DNA of 15,651 nucleotides, from positions 1-15,651 of the forward strand of contig CAJGCJ010000031.1 in the NCBI GenBank assembly GCA_904501775.1. Reading direction: 5' to 3'. Positions 1 through 8,891 of the stretch are shown piece by piece. The position numbers and the translations under genes were made by a program. Every line of letters starts with the position of its first letter. The stretch's first letter is position 1. The DNA is from an uncultured Bacteroidaceae bacterium. Its GTDB lineage: Bacteria; Bacteroidota; Bacteroidia; Bacteroidales; Bacteroidaceae. The notes beneath the pieces were generated by a model, which saw only the letters and a list, made by a program, of their open reading frames with translations, made no database searches and had not been told where the DNA came from.

Positions 1-47
<47 letters not shown>

Positions 48-84
48 GACCTTAAAATTTGTGGCAAGTTCTCACTTGCGGCTG

Positions 85-115
85 CAAAGATAGTGCTTTT
101 ATTAAAAAATGACAA
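85..115 (-). promoter_or_regulatory. Promoter of the tRNA-Arg gene
   Basis: On the minus strand TATCTTTG (92-85) matches the Bacteroidetes -7 consensus TAnnTTTG exactly. A TTG (115-113), a partial match to the -33 TTTG, lies 20 nt upstream, which is the usual spacing. The tRNA 5' end follows 37 nt after the -7 box. A small hairpin (GCAAGT at 64-69 and ACTTGC at 74-79) lies in the short leader and would be removed on 5' processing. Confidence 0.6.
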
Positions 116-336
116 TAAAAAAGAGGTTTTTTTTGAAATAACTTTTGTTTAAGAGGGTGTAGTGGCTGTTTTTGTGTAAAAAATAGATTTAGCAGCAGCC
201 TTTGTGATAATAAAAGAACTTAAAAAAGAACAAACGTAGGCTTCCTGTGTTTAATAATCAACGGGCTGTTGTCGATAGCTGCTTTCCGGTGGTGTTTCAC
301 ATAGGTGGGGGTGGTACGCGGCAGCCCATTTAATAA

Positions 337-1620
<1,284 letters not shown>

Positions 1621-1661
1621 TATTCTGCGAAAGCAGATGATTGTCTCCAGTGGATTATAAT

Positions 1662-1696
1662 AAAAAGCAGGGGCTGCAAGTGATTGCAGCCCCTGC
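1662..1696 (-). terminator. Hairpin terminator between convergent genes
   Basis: A perfect 13-bp stem (GCAGGGGCTGCAA at 1667-1679, TTGCAGCCCCTGC at 1684-1696) closes a GTGA tetraloop. On the minus strand it is followed by TTTTT (1666-1662), so it is a good intrinsic terminator for the SGNH hydrolase gene, 20 nt past its stop. On the plus strand it lies 46 nt after the eno stop but has no T-run, so eno termination here is possible but weaker. Confidence 0.85.
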
Positions 1697-1716
1697 GGTC
1701 AAAACAAAACAATCTA

Positions 1717-2442
1717 CTAACAAGCCAGAAGATTCTGTCTGCGCAGATATTCTACTATGGCATTCTCTATCAAAGCGTGTCCTTCGTCGTTGGGATGTAT
1801 GCCATCTTCGCATAAATAGTCGAAGTGGTTGCGCTTTTCAAGAAACACCGATGTTATGTCTATTACGGGTACTCTCTTCAGTGTACCTAAACGGAATATC
1901 TCCATATTGTAACGTTCGTGCCAGCGGTCGAGATTCATTATAGAGCCGTTCAGCCATCGCAATATGTTCTCGGCATTCAGTCCCTTTGACAGATGTGCAA
2001 AGAACTTCTGCGGGTCGAGTATTGGCAGCGACAGCAGCACGGGGCGTGATCCCATGGCACGTACTGCGTCGATGGCGTTACTGTATAGCTCTATGAATTT
2101 GGGTATAGGTACTGCAGGATGGTGTTCGCTGTCGGGCGATGAGGCAATTTCATCCCATTTGTAGTTGCAGTCGTTGCCGCCGTATTCAAAAATCACATAG
2201 TCCGACTTCTTGATTGACTCGGTGTGACGCTGAATGAATTTCATCGCTTGGCTTACGGTGCTTCCGAAACGTGCAAAATTCTCAACCTTTATACCTAAAT
2301 TACGGCTGCATCTTGATGCAAAACCTTTGTCGCTTATCTTATATTTAGTACCTTCACTGTGCGGGTTTTTGTCGTCAACAACAACGCCTTTCATCACAGA
2401 GTCACCAAATCCGCAAACTGATTTCAACTTCATAAAACTCAT
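1717..2442 (-). CDS. SGNH/GDSL-family hydrolase
   Basis: A 241-residue protein with the SGNH hydrolase blocks. Block I is GFGDSVMKG with nucleophile Ser15, block II is around Gly60 (FARFGSTV), block III is YGGNDC with oxyanion Asn90, and block V is DGIHPNDEGH with the Asp213/His216 pair of the catalytic triad. The family covers esterases, lipases, thioesterases and carbohydrate acetyl-esterases; the substrate cannot be told from sequence. There is no signal peptide, so it is probably cytoplasmic. The start at 2442 is preceded by a purine-rich GAGAAAAG and a matching promoter; Met4 is an alternative start. It is the last of three minus-strand genes but has its own promoter and terminator, so it is probably transcribed alone. 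Confidence 0.9.
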   Translation of the reverse strand: MSFMKLKSVCGFGDSVMKGVVVDDKNPHSEGTKYKISDKGFASRCSRNLGIKVENFARFGSTVSQAMKFIQRHTESIKKSDYVIFEYGGNDCNYKWDEIASSPDSEHHPAVPIPKFIELYSNAIDAVRAMGSRPVLLSLPILDPQKFFAHLSKGLNAENILRWLNGSIMNLDRWHERYNMEIFRLGTLKRVPVIDITSVFLEKRNHFDYLCEDGIHPNDEGHALIENAIVEYLRRQNLLAC

Positions 2443-2461
2443 CTTTTCTCAAACTTCGGTG

Positions 2462-2491
2462 CAAAAGTACGCCTTGATTATTCTCTGTAAA
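2462..2491 (-). promoter_or_regulatory. Promoter of the SGNH hydrolase gene
   Basis: On the minus strand TACTTTTG (2469-2462) is an exact TAnnTTTG -7 box, ending about 20 nt before the start codon. The -33 position holds only a weak TTTA (2491-2488), spaced 18 nt. The transcript would have a very short leader. Confidence 0.55.
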
Positions 2492-2613
2492 AATTCAAGG
2501 GAATCACAGTCTGTTTTATAGACTAAAATACTATGTGTGTGGTGAAATCGGATATATGGTGGCGAATTTACAATGTTAAACAAAACTCTCATCACTATTA
2601 TATGCGATGATTT

Positions 2614-3060
2614 TTATCTATTATTGTTTTTGTCCAAGCTCATGCCTCTTAGCGCTGTGTCGAATGAAAAATAGCCGGGTCCCCAGATGAACATCAGACA
2701 AAAGATGCTGAAAAATATAAGAGCAGGCTCCTTTGCGGCAAATGTATCGTTTGCGTGGATGCTGAACAATGCAACGCCCATTGCGACAATCATCGGTATC
2801 AGGCTCAGACGGAAAAGTACTCCTAAAATCACACCTATTGAGCAAATGACTTCTGCAAAAATGACAAGCACAAGCGACATGGTGCTGCCGATGTCCAGCG
2901 GATCGGGAAAGTCCATAGCGATATTCTCGAATGCAATCCATTTGCTTAGCCCATGGTTAAGGAACAGTAAACCGAATGTTACGCGCGCAATAAGCAAAAG
3001 TGCAGATGAGAGCATGGGGCCGGGGGCTTTGGGGAATAGTAAATCTCTAACTCTGTTCAT
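2614..3060 (-). CDS. DoxX-family inner-membrane protein
   Basis: A 148-residue hydrophobic protein with four predicted membrane segments (roughly residues 17-37, 58-82, 84-104 and 112-132). It has the DoxX-type opening LLIARVTFGLLFLNHGLSKW, where the Arg, the conserved GLSKW turn and the following loop match the family. DoxX/DoxD relatives include terminal quinol oxidase subunits and membrane oxidoreductase partners in redox stress; the exact role here is unknown. The gene is flanked by gaps of 171 nt and 184 nt, so operon membership is uncertain. No clear TAnnTTTG box was found directly upstream. ATG at 3060 gives the usual length. Confidence 0.85.
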   Translation of the reverse strand: MNRVRDLLFPKAPGPMLSSALLLIARVTFGLLFLNHGLSKWIAFENIAMDFPDPLDIGSTMSLVLVIFAEVICSIGVILGVLFRLSLIPMIVAMGVALFSIHANDTFAAKEPALIFFSIFCLMFIWGPGYFSFDTALRGMSLDKNNNR

Positions 3061-3174
3061 AATATAAATGTTTGTAGGTTATGCCTTCGTCTCTTTTATA
3101 TGTTGTAACAAGCGATATGCTGCTATTGTTTTCGCTTGAATTTTTTCGGTGGCATGCTCTGAAAGGAGGATATG

Positions 3175-3212
3175 ACAAATGAGGCAGCGCCGTACGGCGC
3201 TGCCTCATTTGT
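3175..3212. terminator. Perfect 38-bp palindrome, probable terminator of the SIMPL gene
   Basis: The arms ACAAATGAGGCAGCGCCGT (3175-3193) and ACGGCGCTGCCTCATTTGT (3194-3212) are exact reverse complements. As RNA this gives a GC-rich stem of 16-17 bp closed by a GTAC loop. It begins 32 nt after the stop of the minus-strand SIMPL gene, the right place for a terminator. There is no T-run on either side, so it could instead be a transcript-stabilising or protein-binding element. Confidence 0.6.
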
Positions 3213-3244
3213 TGTGGAAGGTTAACAGTATTAAGCTTTTATGT

Positions 3245-3952
3245 CTATTTTAGTTCGAATTTTACATCTACTGTTACTGTGTATGTGAGTTTGCCTATGG
3301 AAATTTCTGGAGCTGATTCTACAGCAACGGCATCGGCGTTTGCCGACATCATCACATTTGATTTGTACATGCGTGGTTGCTGGCTGTTTTGTGAGCTCCA
3401 CGAACTAATGCTCAGCGCCTTTCCTATCTCTTGTCCGATGGCACCGGCATAGGCGCGGGCCTGCTCTTGCGCTTTCTTCAATGCTTCTACTCCAAGTTCG
3501 GTTTTCAGGGCATCTTCGTTGGTGTATTTGGTCGATGTGAGCGAAATGTTTGTTATTTCGTTGGTCTCAAGCTCATATATGACTTTCTGCATCACAGTCG
3601 CATCGTGCAGCTTGAGCGTGTATGTGGCCTCGGTACGCGGAACTATGCGCTTTGAAAATACCTTGTAGCTTACATTGCTGCCCATGTAGTTGAGTGAGAG
3701 GCTCTCGGCAATGTCTATCTTGTTGTTTGTAAGGACTGACAACATCTTGTTCTGCATCTGCTCCAAACTCTTCTTGCCTTTGTAGTCGCTCTCTTTTATT
3801 ATAATTGTTACATAGAGCTCGTTGGGGCTTACTTCCCGCTCAACGCGTGCCTGCATGTCGATATAGGGTTGCTGGATGTTTTGTGCTATCGCTGCTATTG
3901 GCAGTACTGCGAATGCAAATATTGCCAAGATTGTGAAAATGCTCTTTTTCAT
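3245..3952 (-). CDS. Secreted SIMPL-domain (DUF541) protein
   Basis: A 235-residue protein with a signal peptide (MKKS start, hydrophobic core, cleavage likely after Ala23 in AIA-Q), so it is exported to the periplasm or cell surface. The mature part reads as one SIMPL/DUF541 domain: an N-terminal strand region ARVEREVSPNELYVTIII, a central region RTEATYTLKL, a helix LKTELGVEALKKAQEQARAYA (about 150-170) and a C-terminal strand KLTYTVTVDVKFEL. The family includes E. coli YggE, linked to oxidative stress tolerance; its biochemical role is unknown. No lipobox cysteine is present. It is followed by the 38-bp palindrome and is probably monocistronic. It is divergent from the porin gene across 207 nt, in which I saw only weak -7-like sequences. 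Confidence 0.88.
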   Translation of the reverse strand: MKKSIFTILAIFAFAVLPIAAIAQNIQQPYIDMQARVEREVSPNELYVTIIIKESDYKGKKSLEQMQNKMLSVLTNNKIDIAESLSLNYMGSNVSYKVFSKRIVPRTEATYTLKLHDATVMQKVIYELETNEITNISLTSTKYTNEDALKTELGVEALKKAQEQARAYAGAIGQEIGKALSISSWSSQNSQQPRMYKSNVMMSANADAVAVESAPEISIGKLTYTVTVDVKFELK

Positions 3953-4159
3953 GATGTTTGCTTTTTTTATGTAATTAACGCTTGCAATATAATCACTGTT
4001 CGGTAATAAATAGTTAAAACGGTGCTCTATTTTTTGTTAATTTAACGTATAGCGCCTCTGTTTCACAGCTTTTATATCTTCCGAATGTAAATAGTGTGCT
4101 TGTTGAACTTTGTATCGAGTGTATTTGTTCTTTCAAGGTAAACTTAAAAATACAAGTGT

Positions 4160-5434
4160 ATGAACAGAATTTTTAAATTAGGAATGTTGCTGCTTTTTGC
4201 TGCAGCTCCTTTTGCTGCCGATGCGCAGCGTTGGGGACGTGTACAAGGTTCTCCTGTGACTGTTTATAGTTTTACCGAGAATGTGAATACGGCTCCCGAG
4301 GTGGTCAATATCTTCTATACTACGCAGGGTGAGTATTTCCGCGACCCTTTGGCGCCACGTTTCATTCTTATCGACCGCGAGGGTAAATGGGCTTTGGGTA
4401 TCGGTGGATATGTGCAGGTGCGCTCTGAGTTCGACTTTGATAAAATAGTTGACAATGTCGACTTCTTGCCGTCGGATATTCAGCGTGACAATGGTCCCTC
4501 TACACAGTATCAGATGGATGTTTCCACCTCTACACTGTTTGTAAAACTGGTCGGACGCAGCAGATTGCTCGGTGATTTCCATGTCTTTACATCGGGTGAC
4601 TGGCGTGGCGACGGCAAGACATTTCACCTCCTCAATGCCTATTTAAGAAACAAATACATGACGCTTGGTTATACCACCGGTGGATTCATGGACCTCGCTG
4701 CATATCCGGCAACGGTCGATTATGGAGGCCCTTGCGGAATGACTTTCTATCGTGCTACCCAGCTTGCATTTAACCTCTCTACAGACTGGGGCTTGTCAAT
4801 GGGCATAGGTATTGAGGCTCCCGATATAAATGCAACCGAAAATGAGAGTGTGAGCGTCGGGGCGCAGCGTTTTCCCAATGTTCCAATCTATTTCAAGTAC
4901 CAATTTTATAAGAATACCCATGTGCGCGTGGGTGGTATTGTGCGCGATATATCGTACCGTAACCTTGTCAATGGTGCCGAACGTCAAAAAGTGGCGTGGG
5001 GAGGACAGGCGAGTGCGCTTGTTACATTGGGCGACTTCCATCTTAGCGGTCAATATTCGATAGGTGAGGGTATTGGCTCTCTTATAAACGATGTCTCCAA
5101 TGTAGGTGTGGATATAGTTCCTGTGCCCGACAATCCCGGCGATATGATGATGCTGCTTACGGATGCGTGGTTTGCAAGTGTGCAATATAATATATCGCCC
5201 TCGATGTTTGCCTCGGCAACATACAGCCAAAGCAATATACATTCGCGTAAAGGCTTTGCGGGTGCAAATCCCGATATGTACAAGCGTGGACAGTATCTGG
5301 CGGTAAATATGTTTGCCAATTTGAGCGAGAATCTGCAGCTGGGCGTCGAATATCTGCATGGCTGGCGCCTTGATTTTGACGAACATACGTATAATGCCAA
5401 CCGTGTGAATCTGTCGGCAAGATATAACTTTTAG
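4160..5434 (+). CDS. Outer-membrane porin-like beta-barrel (possibly DcaP-like)
   Basis: A 424-residue protein with a signal peptide (cleavage likely after Ala22, ADA-Q) and a C-terminal strand ending VNLSARYNF. That terminal aromatic pattern is typical of substrates of the outer-membrane assembly machine. The body has many alternating amphipathic segments (for example WALGIGGYVQVRSEF, LGYTTGGFMDL, WGLSMGIGIEA, NLQLGVEYLHGWRLDF) as expected for a 14-18-strand barrel. Long Bacteroidetes proteins of this kind are annotated as porins or DcaP-like trimeric channels; this assignment is from general resemblance. The substrate is unknown. The next gene is a phosphate transporter, which hints at anion uptake, but a terminator and a new promoter separate the two. 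ATG at 4160 leads directly into the signal peptide. Confidence 0.8.
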   Translation: MNRIFKLGMLLLFAAAPFAADAQRWGRVQGSPVTVYSFTENVNTAPEVVNIFYTTQGEYFRDPLAPRFILIDREGKWALGIGGYVQVRSEFDFDKIVDNVDFLPSDIQRDNGPSTQYQMDVSTSTLFVKLVGRSRLLGDFHVFTSGDWRGDGKTFHLLNAYLRNKYMTLGYTTGGFMDLAAYPATVDYGGPCGMTFYRATQLAFNLSTDWGLSMGIGIEAPDINATENESVSVGAQRFPNVPIYFKYQFYKNTHVRVGGIVRDISYRNLVNGAERQKVAWGGQASALVTLGDFHLSGQYSIGEGIGSLINDVSNVGVDIVPVPDNPGDMMMLLTDAWFASVQYNISPSMFASATYSQSNIHSRKGFAGANPDMYKRGQYLAVNMFANLSENLQLGVEYLHGWRLDFDEHTYNANRVNLSARYNF

Positions 5435-5443
5435 TTGATGTTT

Positions 5444-5479
5444 TCGGGTATGTCAAAGAGGATGGCATACCCGATTTTT
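5444..5479 (+). terminator. Intrinsic terminator of the porin gene
   Basis: TCGGGTATG (5444-5452) pairs with CATACCCGA (5466-5474), a 9-bp stem with a 13-nt loop, followed immediately by TTTTT (5475-5479) and a second T-run at 5486-5490. It begins about 10 nt after the porin stop codon. Confidence 0.88.
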
Positions 5480-5500
5480 ATAAACTTTTTGATTTTCATA

Positions 5501-5531
5501 TTTGAAATTGTGAATAATTGTTTTATTTTTG
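5501..5531 (+). promoter_or_regulatory. Near-consensus promoter of the phosphate transporter gene
   Basis: TTTG (5501-5504), a 19-nt spacer and TATTTTTG (5524-5531) match the Bacteroidetes sigma-ABfr consensus exactly. The expected start of transcription is near 5537, giving a leader of about 115 nt before the ATG at 5654. The leader contains inverted repeats. Confidence 0.82.
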
Positions 5532-5551
5532 CTCACAAATGAGGAGTGTTG

Positions 5552-5598
5552 CCTTGTTTGTGACGTTGATGTCATTCTTGTCATTTGTTGCAACAAGG
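5552..5598 (+). promoter_or_regulatory. Structured leader of the phosphate transporter mRNA
   Basis: CCTTGTT (5552-5558) can pair with AACAAGG (5592-5598). Within that loop TGAC (5561-5564) can pair with GTCA (5571-5574). The right arm overlaps a perfect 12-bp palindrome TTGTTGCAACAA (5585-5596), so two alternative folds compete. No known riboswitch class was recognised. The palindrome could equally be a DNA operator. Confidence 0.35.
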
Positions 5599-5653
5599 TA
5601 TACGGTTTTGTGAAGTTCGATTAAATAAACACAAAATATAACTTAAAAAGATT

Positions 5654-7918
5654 ATGGAAATCTCTTATCTGTTGATTGTTGCCTTTATGTTTACATTGGC
5701 AATAATAGACCTGACTGTCGGAGTGAGCAATGACGCAGTTAACTTTTTGAGTTCGGCTGTCGGTAGCCGTGCCGCTAAGTTGAAAACTGTGCTGTTTGTA
5801 GCTTCGATAGGTGTTTTTGTAGGAGCAGCATTCAGTAGTGGTATGATGGATATTGCTCGTCATGGAATATTCCAGCCACAGTATTTCTATTTTAGCGAGG
5901 TGATGTGCATCTTCCTTGCTGTGGTCATAAGCGACGTCTTTCTGCTCGACTTGTTCAATTCATTAGGATTGCCTACATCTACTACCGTATCAATGGTGTT
6001 CGAGCTGCTTGGAGCGTCGTTTATAATATCAATAATAAAGATAGCATCGGGCGAGATGGATGCTAATATCGTAGACCTGTTGAATACCGATAAGGCTCTT
6101 ACAATGATCATATCGATATTCTTGTCGGTGGCTATCGCATTTGTATTCGGTCTTATCGTACAGTGGATTTCACGTCTTATCTTTACATTCCATTTTCGTA
6201 AGAATCTGTCAAGCAAGATAGGTGTTTTCGGTGGTATCGCAGTTACAGCCATCCTCTATTTTATGCTTATAAAGGGCCTTAAGGGCAGTACATTGGTGCC
6301 TGCCGATGTAAAGGCCTTTATCGAGGAGAACACTGCAATGCTGCTGTTGGCTTCATTTGTCTTCTTTACCCTGCTTATGCAGTTGTTGCATTGGCTCAAG
6401 GTGAATGTCCTGAAGATTGTGGTTCTTATCGGTACATTCTCTCTTGCTCTTGCCTTTGCCGGTAACGACCTTGTGAACTTTATCGGTGTGACTCTTGCTG
6501 GTCTGTCATCATTCCAGGATTTCTCGGCCAATGCTGCAGGCTTGTCGGCCGACCAGTTCGTGATGACTTCGTTGCAGGAGTCTGCCAAGACCCCTGTCTA
6601 TTTCCTCATTGGTGCCGGTGCGGTGATGGTGTTTGCCCTGTATACCAGCAAAAAGGCCAAGAAGGTGTTGCAGACATCTATCAACCTTGCAAGTCAAAAG
6701 AATGACGAGAACGATATGTTCGGTTCGTCACCTCTGGCACGTAACGTTGTCCGCGTCACAACAAACATGGTTACATCCATTTCGAACAAAACTCCCCAGA
6801 ATGTTAAAAACTGGATTAATGCCCGTTTTGCTCCGCTGGAACAGCGCGAGGATGTTGCCTTCGACCTTGTACGTGCTTCGGTCAACCTTGTGCTTGCCGG
6901 TCTGCTTATCGCTGTGGGTACTTCAATGAAACTCCCTCTCTCTACTACATACGTTACATTTATGGTGGGTATGGGTTCTTCACTTGCCGACCGTGCATGG
7001 GGACGTGAGAGTGCGGTTTATCGTGTGACCGGTGTGGTATCGGTTATCGGTGGATGGTTCATTACTGCCGGTGCTGCGTTCATCCTTGCAGCGCTTGTGG
7101 CAACAATCATGTATTACGGTGGATTGGTTGCAATGTTCATTATGATTGCAATTGTGATATACCTGCTTATACATAGCCACATCAGCTACAATAAGAAACA
7201 GAACAAGGGAAGTGATGATAACAAGATGCAGGTTATTATGAATTCTGAGGATCAGACCGAGGTTTGGGATGCGCTCAGACAACATGCAGCAGAGACACTT
7301 TCTCACTCTTTGGAGTTCTCGGCCGAGACATATAAGATTCTGTTTGATGCATTCTCGAAAGACGACCACCGTCCTTTGCGCAACTCGCTGCTCAAGATTG
7401 TAGACGAGAAGGGGCTTGTGAAGAAGATACGCCGTTTCGAGACACGAGGCATGCAGCGTATCGACCAGTCGCTGGCTTATGAGCGCAGTACATGGTATCA
7501 CCTGTGCACAAATAGCTGTCATCAGATGCTCGATACTCTGACGCGTATCGGAGAGCCTATGAAAGAGCATGCCGAGAATAGCTTCAGCCCATTGCCAAAG
7601 ACCTATATTGAAGAGTTCAAGCCATACTGCGAGGGTGTTTATACCACACTTATGGATATCAACTCAATAATATCAAATAATGACTATTCAACAGCCGAAG
7701 CGGTTTCGTCTCGTGCCAAGGAATTGAAGCATGCACTTGCCAATCTGCGTAAGACACAGACAATCCGTCTGCATAAGAGCTCGGGCAGCCTTCGTATGGA
7801 CTTTGTATATCTGAACCTTATACAGGAGTCGCACGAGTTGCTCAGTGAGGTGCGTAACCTGTTGCGTGGTGGACGCAAGTTCTTTGCATCGGACAATGTC
7901 GAAAAGAGTAACGAATAA
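5654..7918 (+). CDS. PiT-family inorganic phosphate transporter with PhoU-like C-terminal domain
   Basis: A 754-residue inner-membrane ion-coupled phosphate permease (PHO4/PiT family). The duplicated PiT signatures are visible: GVSNDAVNFLSSAVGSRAA near residues 23-41 and AGNDLVNFIGVTLAGLSS near 268-285. Further membrane repeat sequence follows (KLPLSTTYVTFMVGMGSS, about 425-442), mirroring GLPTSTTVSMVFELLGAS in the first half. The last membrane helix ends near residue 510. The remaining 240 or so residues are soluble, helical and charged, and resemble a PhoU-like domain. This tail is common in Bacteroidetes PiT proteins and probably tunes transport. The usual bacterial PiT is 420-500 residues, so the tail accounts for the extra length. 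The gene has its own promoter and terminator and is therefore probably monocistronic. Confidence 0.93.
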   Translation: MEISYLLIVAFMFTLAIIDLTVGVSNDAVNFLSSAVGSRAAKLKTVLFVASIGVFVGAAFSSGMMDIARHGIFQPQYFYFSEVMCIFLAVVISDVFLLDLFNSLGLPTSTTVSMVFELLGASFIISIIKIASGEMDANIVDLLNTDKALTMIISIFLSVAIAFVFGLIVQWISRLIFTFHFRKNLSSKIGVFGGIAVTAILYFMLIKGLKGSTLVPADVKAFIEENTAMLLLASFVFFTLLMQLLHWLKVNVLKIVVLIGTFSLALAFAGNDLVNFIGVTLAGLSSFQDFSANAAGLSADQFVMTSLQESAKTPVYFLIGAGAVMVFALYTSKKAKKVLQTSINLASQKNDENDMFGSSPLARNVVRVTTNMVTSISNKTPQNVKNWINARFAPLEQREDVAFDLVRASVNLVLAGLLIAVGTSMKLPLSTTYVTFMVGMGSSLADRAWGRESAVYRVTGVVSVIGGWFITAGAAFILAALVATIMYYGGLVAMFIMIAIVIYLLIHSHISYNKKQNKGSDDNKMQVIMNSEDQTEVWDALRQHAAETLSHSLEFSAETYKILFDAFSKDDHRPLRNSLLKIVDEKGLVKKIRRFETRGMQRIDQSLAYERSTWYHLCTNSCHQMLDTLTRIGEPMKEHAENSFSPLPKTYIEEFKPYCEGVYTTLMDINSIISNNDYSTAEAVSSRAKELKHALANLRKTQTIRLHKSSGSLRMDFVYLNLIQESHELLSEVRNLLRGGRKFFASDNVEKSNE

Positions 7919-7938
7919 TATTGTAAAACTATAAATTC

Positions 7939-7974
7939 AGCCTGCCTTGTGATTGATAACATGGCAGGCTTTTT
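7939..7974 (+). terminator. Intrinsic terminator after the phosphate transporter gene
   Basis: AGCCTGCC (7939-7946) pairs with GGCAGGCT (7963-7970); one mismatch further in, TGT pairs with ACA. The stem is followed by TTTTT (7970-7974). It sits in the 65-nt gap between the transporter stop and the nfo start, so nfo would depend on readthrough or on a promoter I could not identify. Confidence 0.85.
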
Positions 7975-7983
7975 CTACAGAAT

Positions 7984-8820
7984 ATGAAACATATTGGAGC
8001 ACATGTGTCGGCAAGCGGTGGCGTTGAGAATGCCCCTTTGAATGCAACAGCCATTGGTGCTGATGCTTTTGCATTGTTTACCAAGAATCAGCGTCAGTGG
8101 GTGTCGTCACCACTTACCGAGAAGAGTATAAAACTGTTCAAAGAGCGCTGTTCGGGTGCTTTCGATGCGCATTATATCCTGCCTCACGACAGCTATCTCA
8201 TAAACTTGGGCAGCCCCGACGAGGAGGGACTGCAAAAGTCGCGTGCAGCATTCATCGACGAGATGAAACGTTGCGAGCAACTTGGCCTTCGTATGCTAAA
8301 TTTCCACCCGGGAAGTCATTTGAACAAGATTACGGTTGAGGAGTGTCTCGATAAGATTGCTGCAAATATAAACCTCGCTCTGTCGATGACATCGGGCGTT
8401 ACGGCTGTGATAGAGAATACTGCCGGTCAAGGCAGCAATGTGGGCAACCGCCTCGAGGAGATAAGATATATAATAGACCGTGTCGAGGACAAGAACCGTG
8501 TGGGTTACTGTATCGATACCTGTCACTTCTACTCGGCAGGATATGATATTGTGAACGACTATGATAATGCTTTTGCCCAGCTCGACAGTGTAATTGGACT
8601 TGAGTATCTGCGTGCATTTCACCTCAATGACACGAAAAAGGCTTTGGGTTCGCGTGTCGACCGTCACGAGAGTATTGGTCTCGGACTGTTAGGAATGGAG
8701 TTCTTTGAGCGTTTCATGCGCGATAGCCGTTTCGATGCCGTTCCGATAATACTCGAAACGCCGGATGAGAGCCGTTGGGCTCAGGAGATTGAGCTGTTGC
8801 GCAGTCTCGAGAGCAGATAA
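7984..8820 (+). CDS. nfo: Endonuclease IV (AP endonuclease)
   Basis: Cytoplasmic base-excision-repair enzyme that cuts 5' to abasic sites and removes 3' blocking groups left by oxidative damage. The 278 residues match the family length. The opening [16 protein letters not shown] is characteristic. The three-zinc site ligands are in place: His68 ([11 protein letters not shown]), His108 (NFHPGSH), Glu144 (VIENTAGQG), Asp178 and His181 ([13 protein letters not shown]), His213 (FHLNDTK), Asp226 and His228 (VDRHESIG) and Glu258 (ILETPD). ATG at 7984 is the only sensible start. It is followed 71 nt later by the ketopantoate-reductase-like gene with no terminator between them, so the two may be cotranscribed. 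Confidence 0.97.
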   Translation: MKHIGAHVSASGGVENAPLNATAIGADAFALFTKNQRQWVSSPLTEKSIKLFKERCSGAFDAHYILPHDSYLINLGSPDEEGLQKSRAAFIDEMKRCEQLGLRMLNFHPGSHLNKITVEECLDKIAANINLALSMTSGVTAVIENTAGQGSNVGNRLEEIRYIIDRVEDKNRVGYCIDTCHFYSAGYDIVNDYDNAFAQLDSVIGLEYLRAFHLNDTKKALGSRVDRHESIGLGLLGMEFFERFMRDSRFDAVPIILETPDESRWAQEIELLRSLESR

Positions 8821-8891
8821 TTGTGGTTCTCTTATCTTGATAAGGCGAAAACTGCCATTTATAAATGTAAAATCAGAAAACAAAGAATACT

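Noticed and set aside
263..327. GGGCTG (263-268) and CAGCCC (322-327) as a leader stem before eno
   Set aside because: Only six base pairs with a 53-nt loop and poor extension; no promoter or known leader element supports it.
2508..2524. AGTCT (2508-2512) and AGACT (2520-2524) as a terminator for the DoxX gene
   Set aside because: Only a five-base stem, about 90 nt past the stop, without a convincing T-run on the minus strand.
3162..3225. AAAGGAGG followed by ATG at 3172 and a 17-codon open frame to TAA at 3223
   Set aside because: The spacing between AGGAGG and ATG is only two bases, Bacteroidales rarely use Shine-Dalgarno sites, no plus-strand promoter is visible, and the frame simply runs through the 38-bp palindrome.
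4105..4127. GAACTTTG (4105-4112) and TGTATTTG (4120-4127) as -7 boxes for the porin gene
   Set aside because: Each has one mismatch in the -7 box and neither has a TTTG-like element at the right distance, so no promoter is called.
4796..5386. Minus-strand open frame of 196 codons inside the porin gene
   Set aside because: Antisense to a gene with signal peptide and barrel ending; the translation looks random.
8831..8867. Small repeats CTTATC-TT-GATAAG (8831-8844) and palindrome CATTTATAAATG (8856-8867) between nfo and the reductase gene
   Set aside because: Short and AT-rich, with no T-run or promoter box; expected by chance in such DNA.
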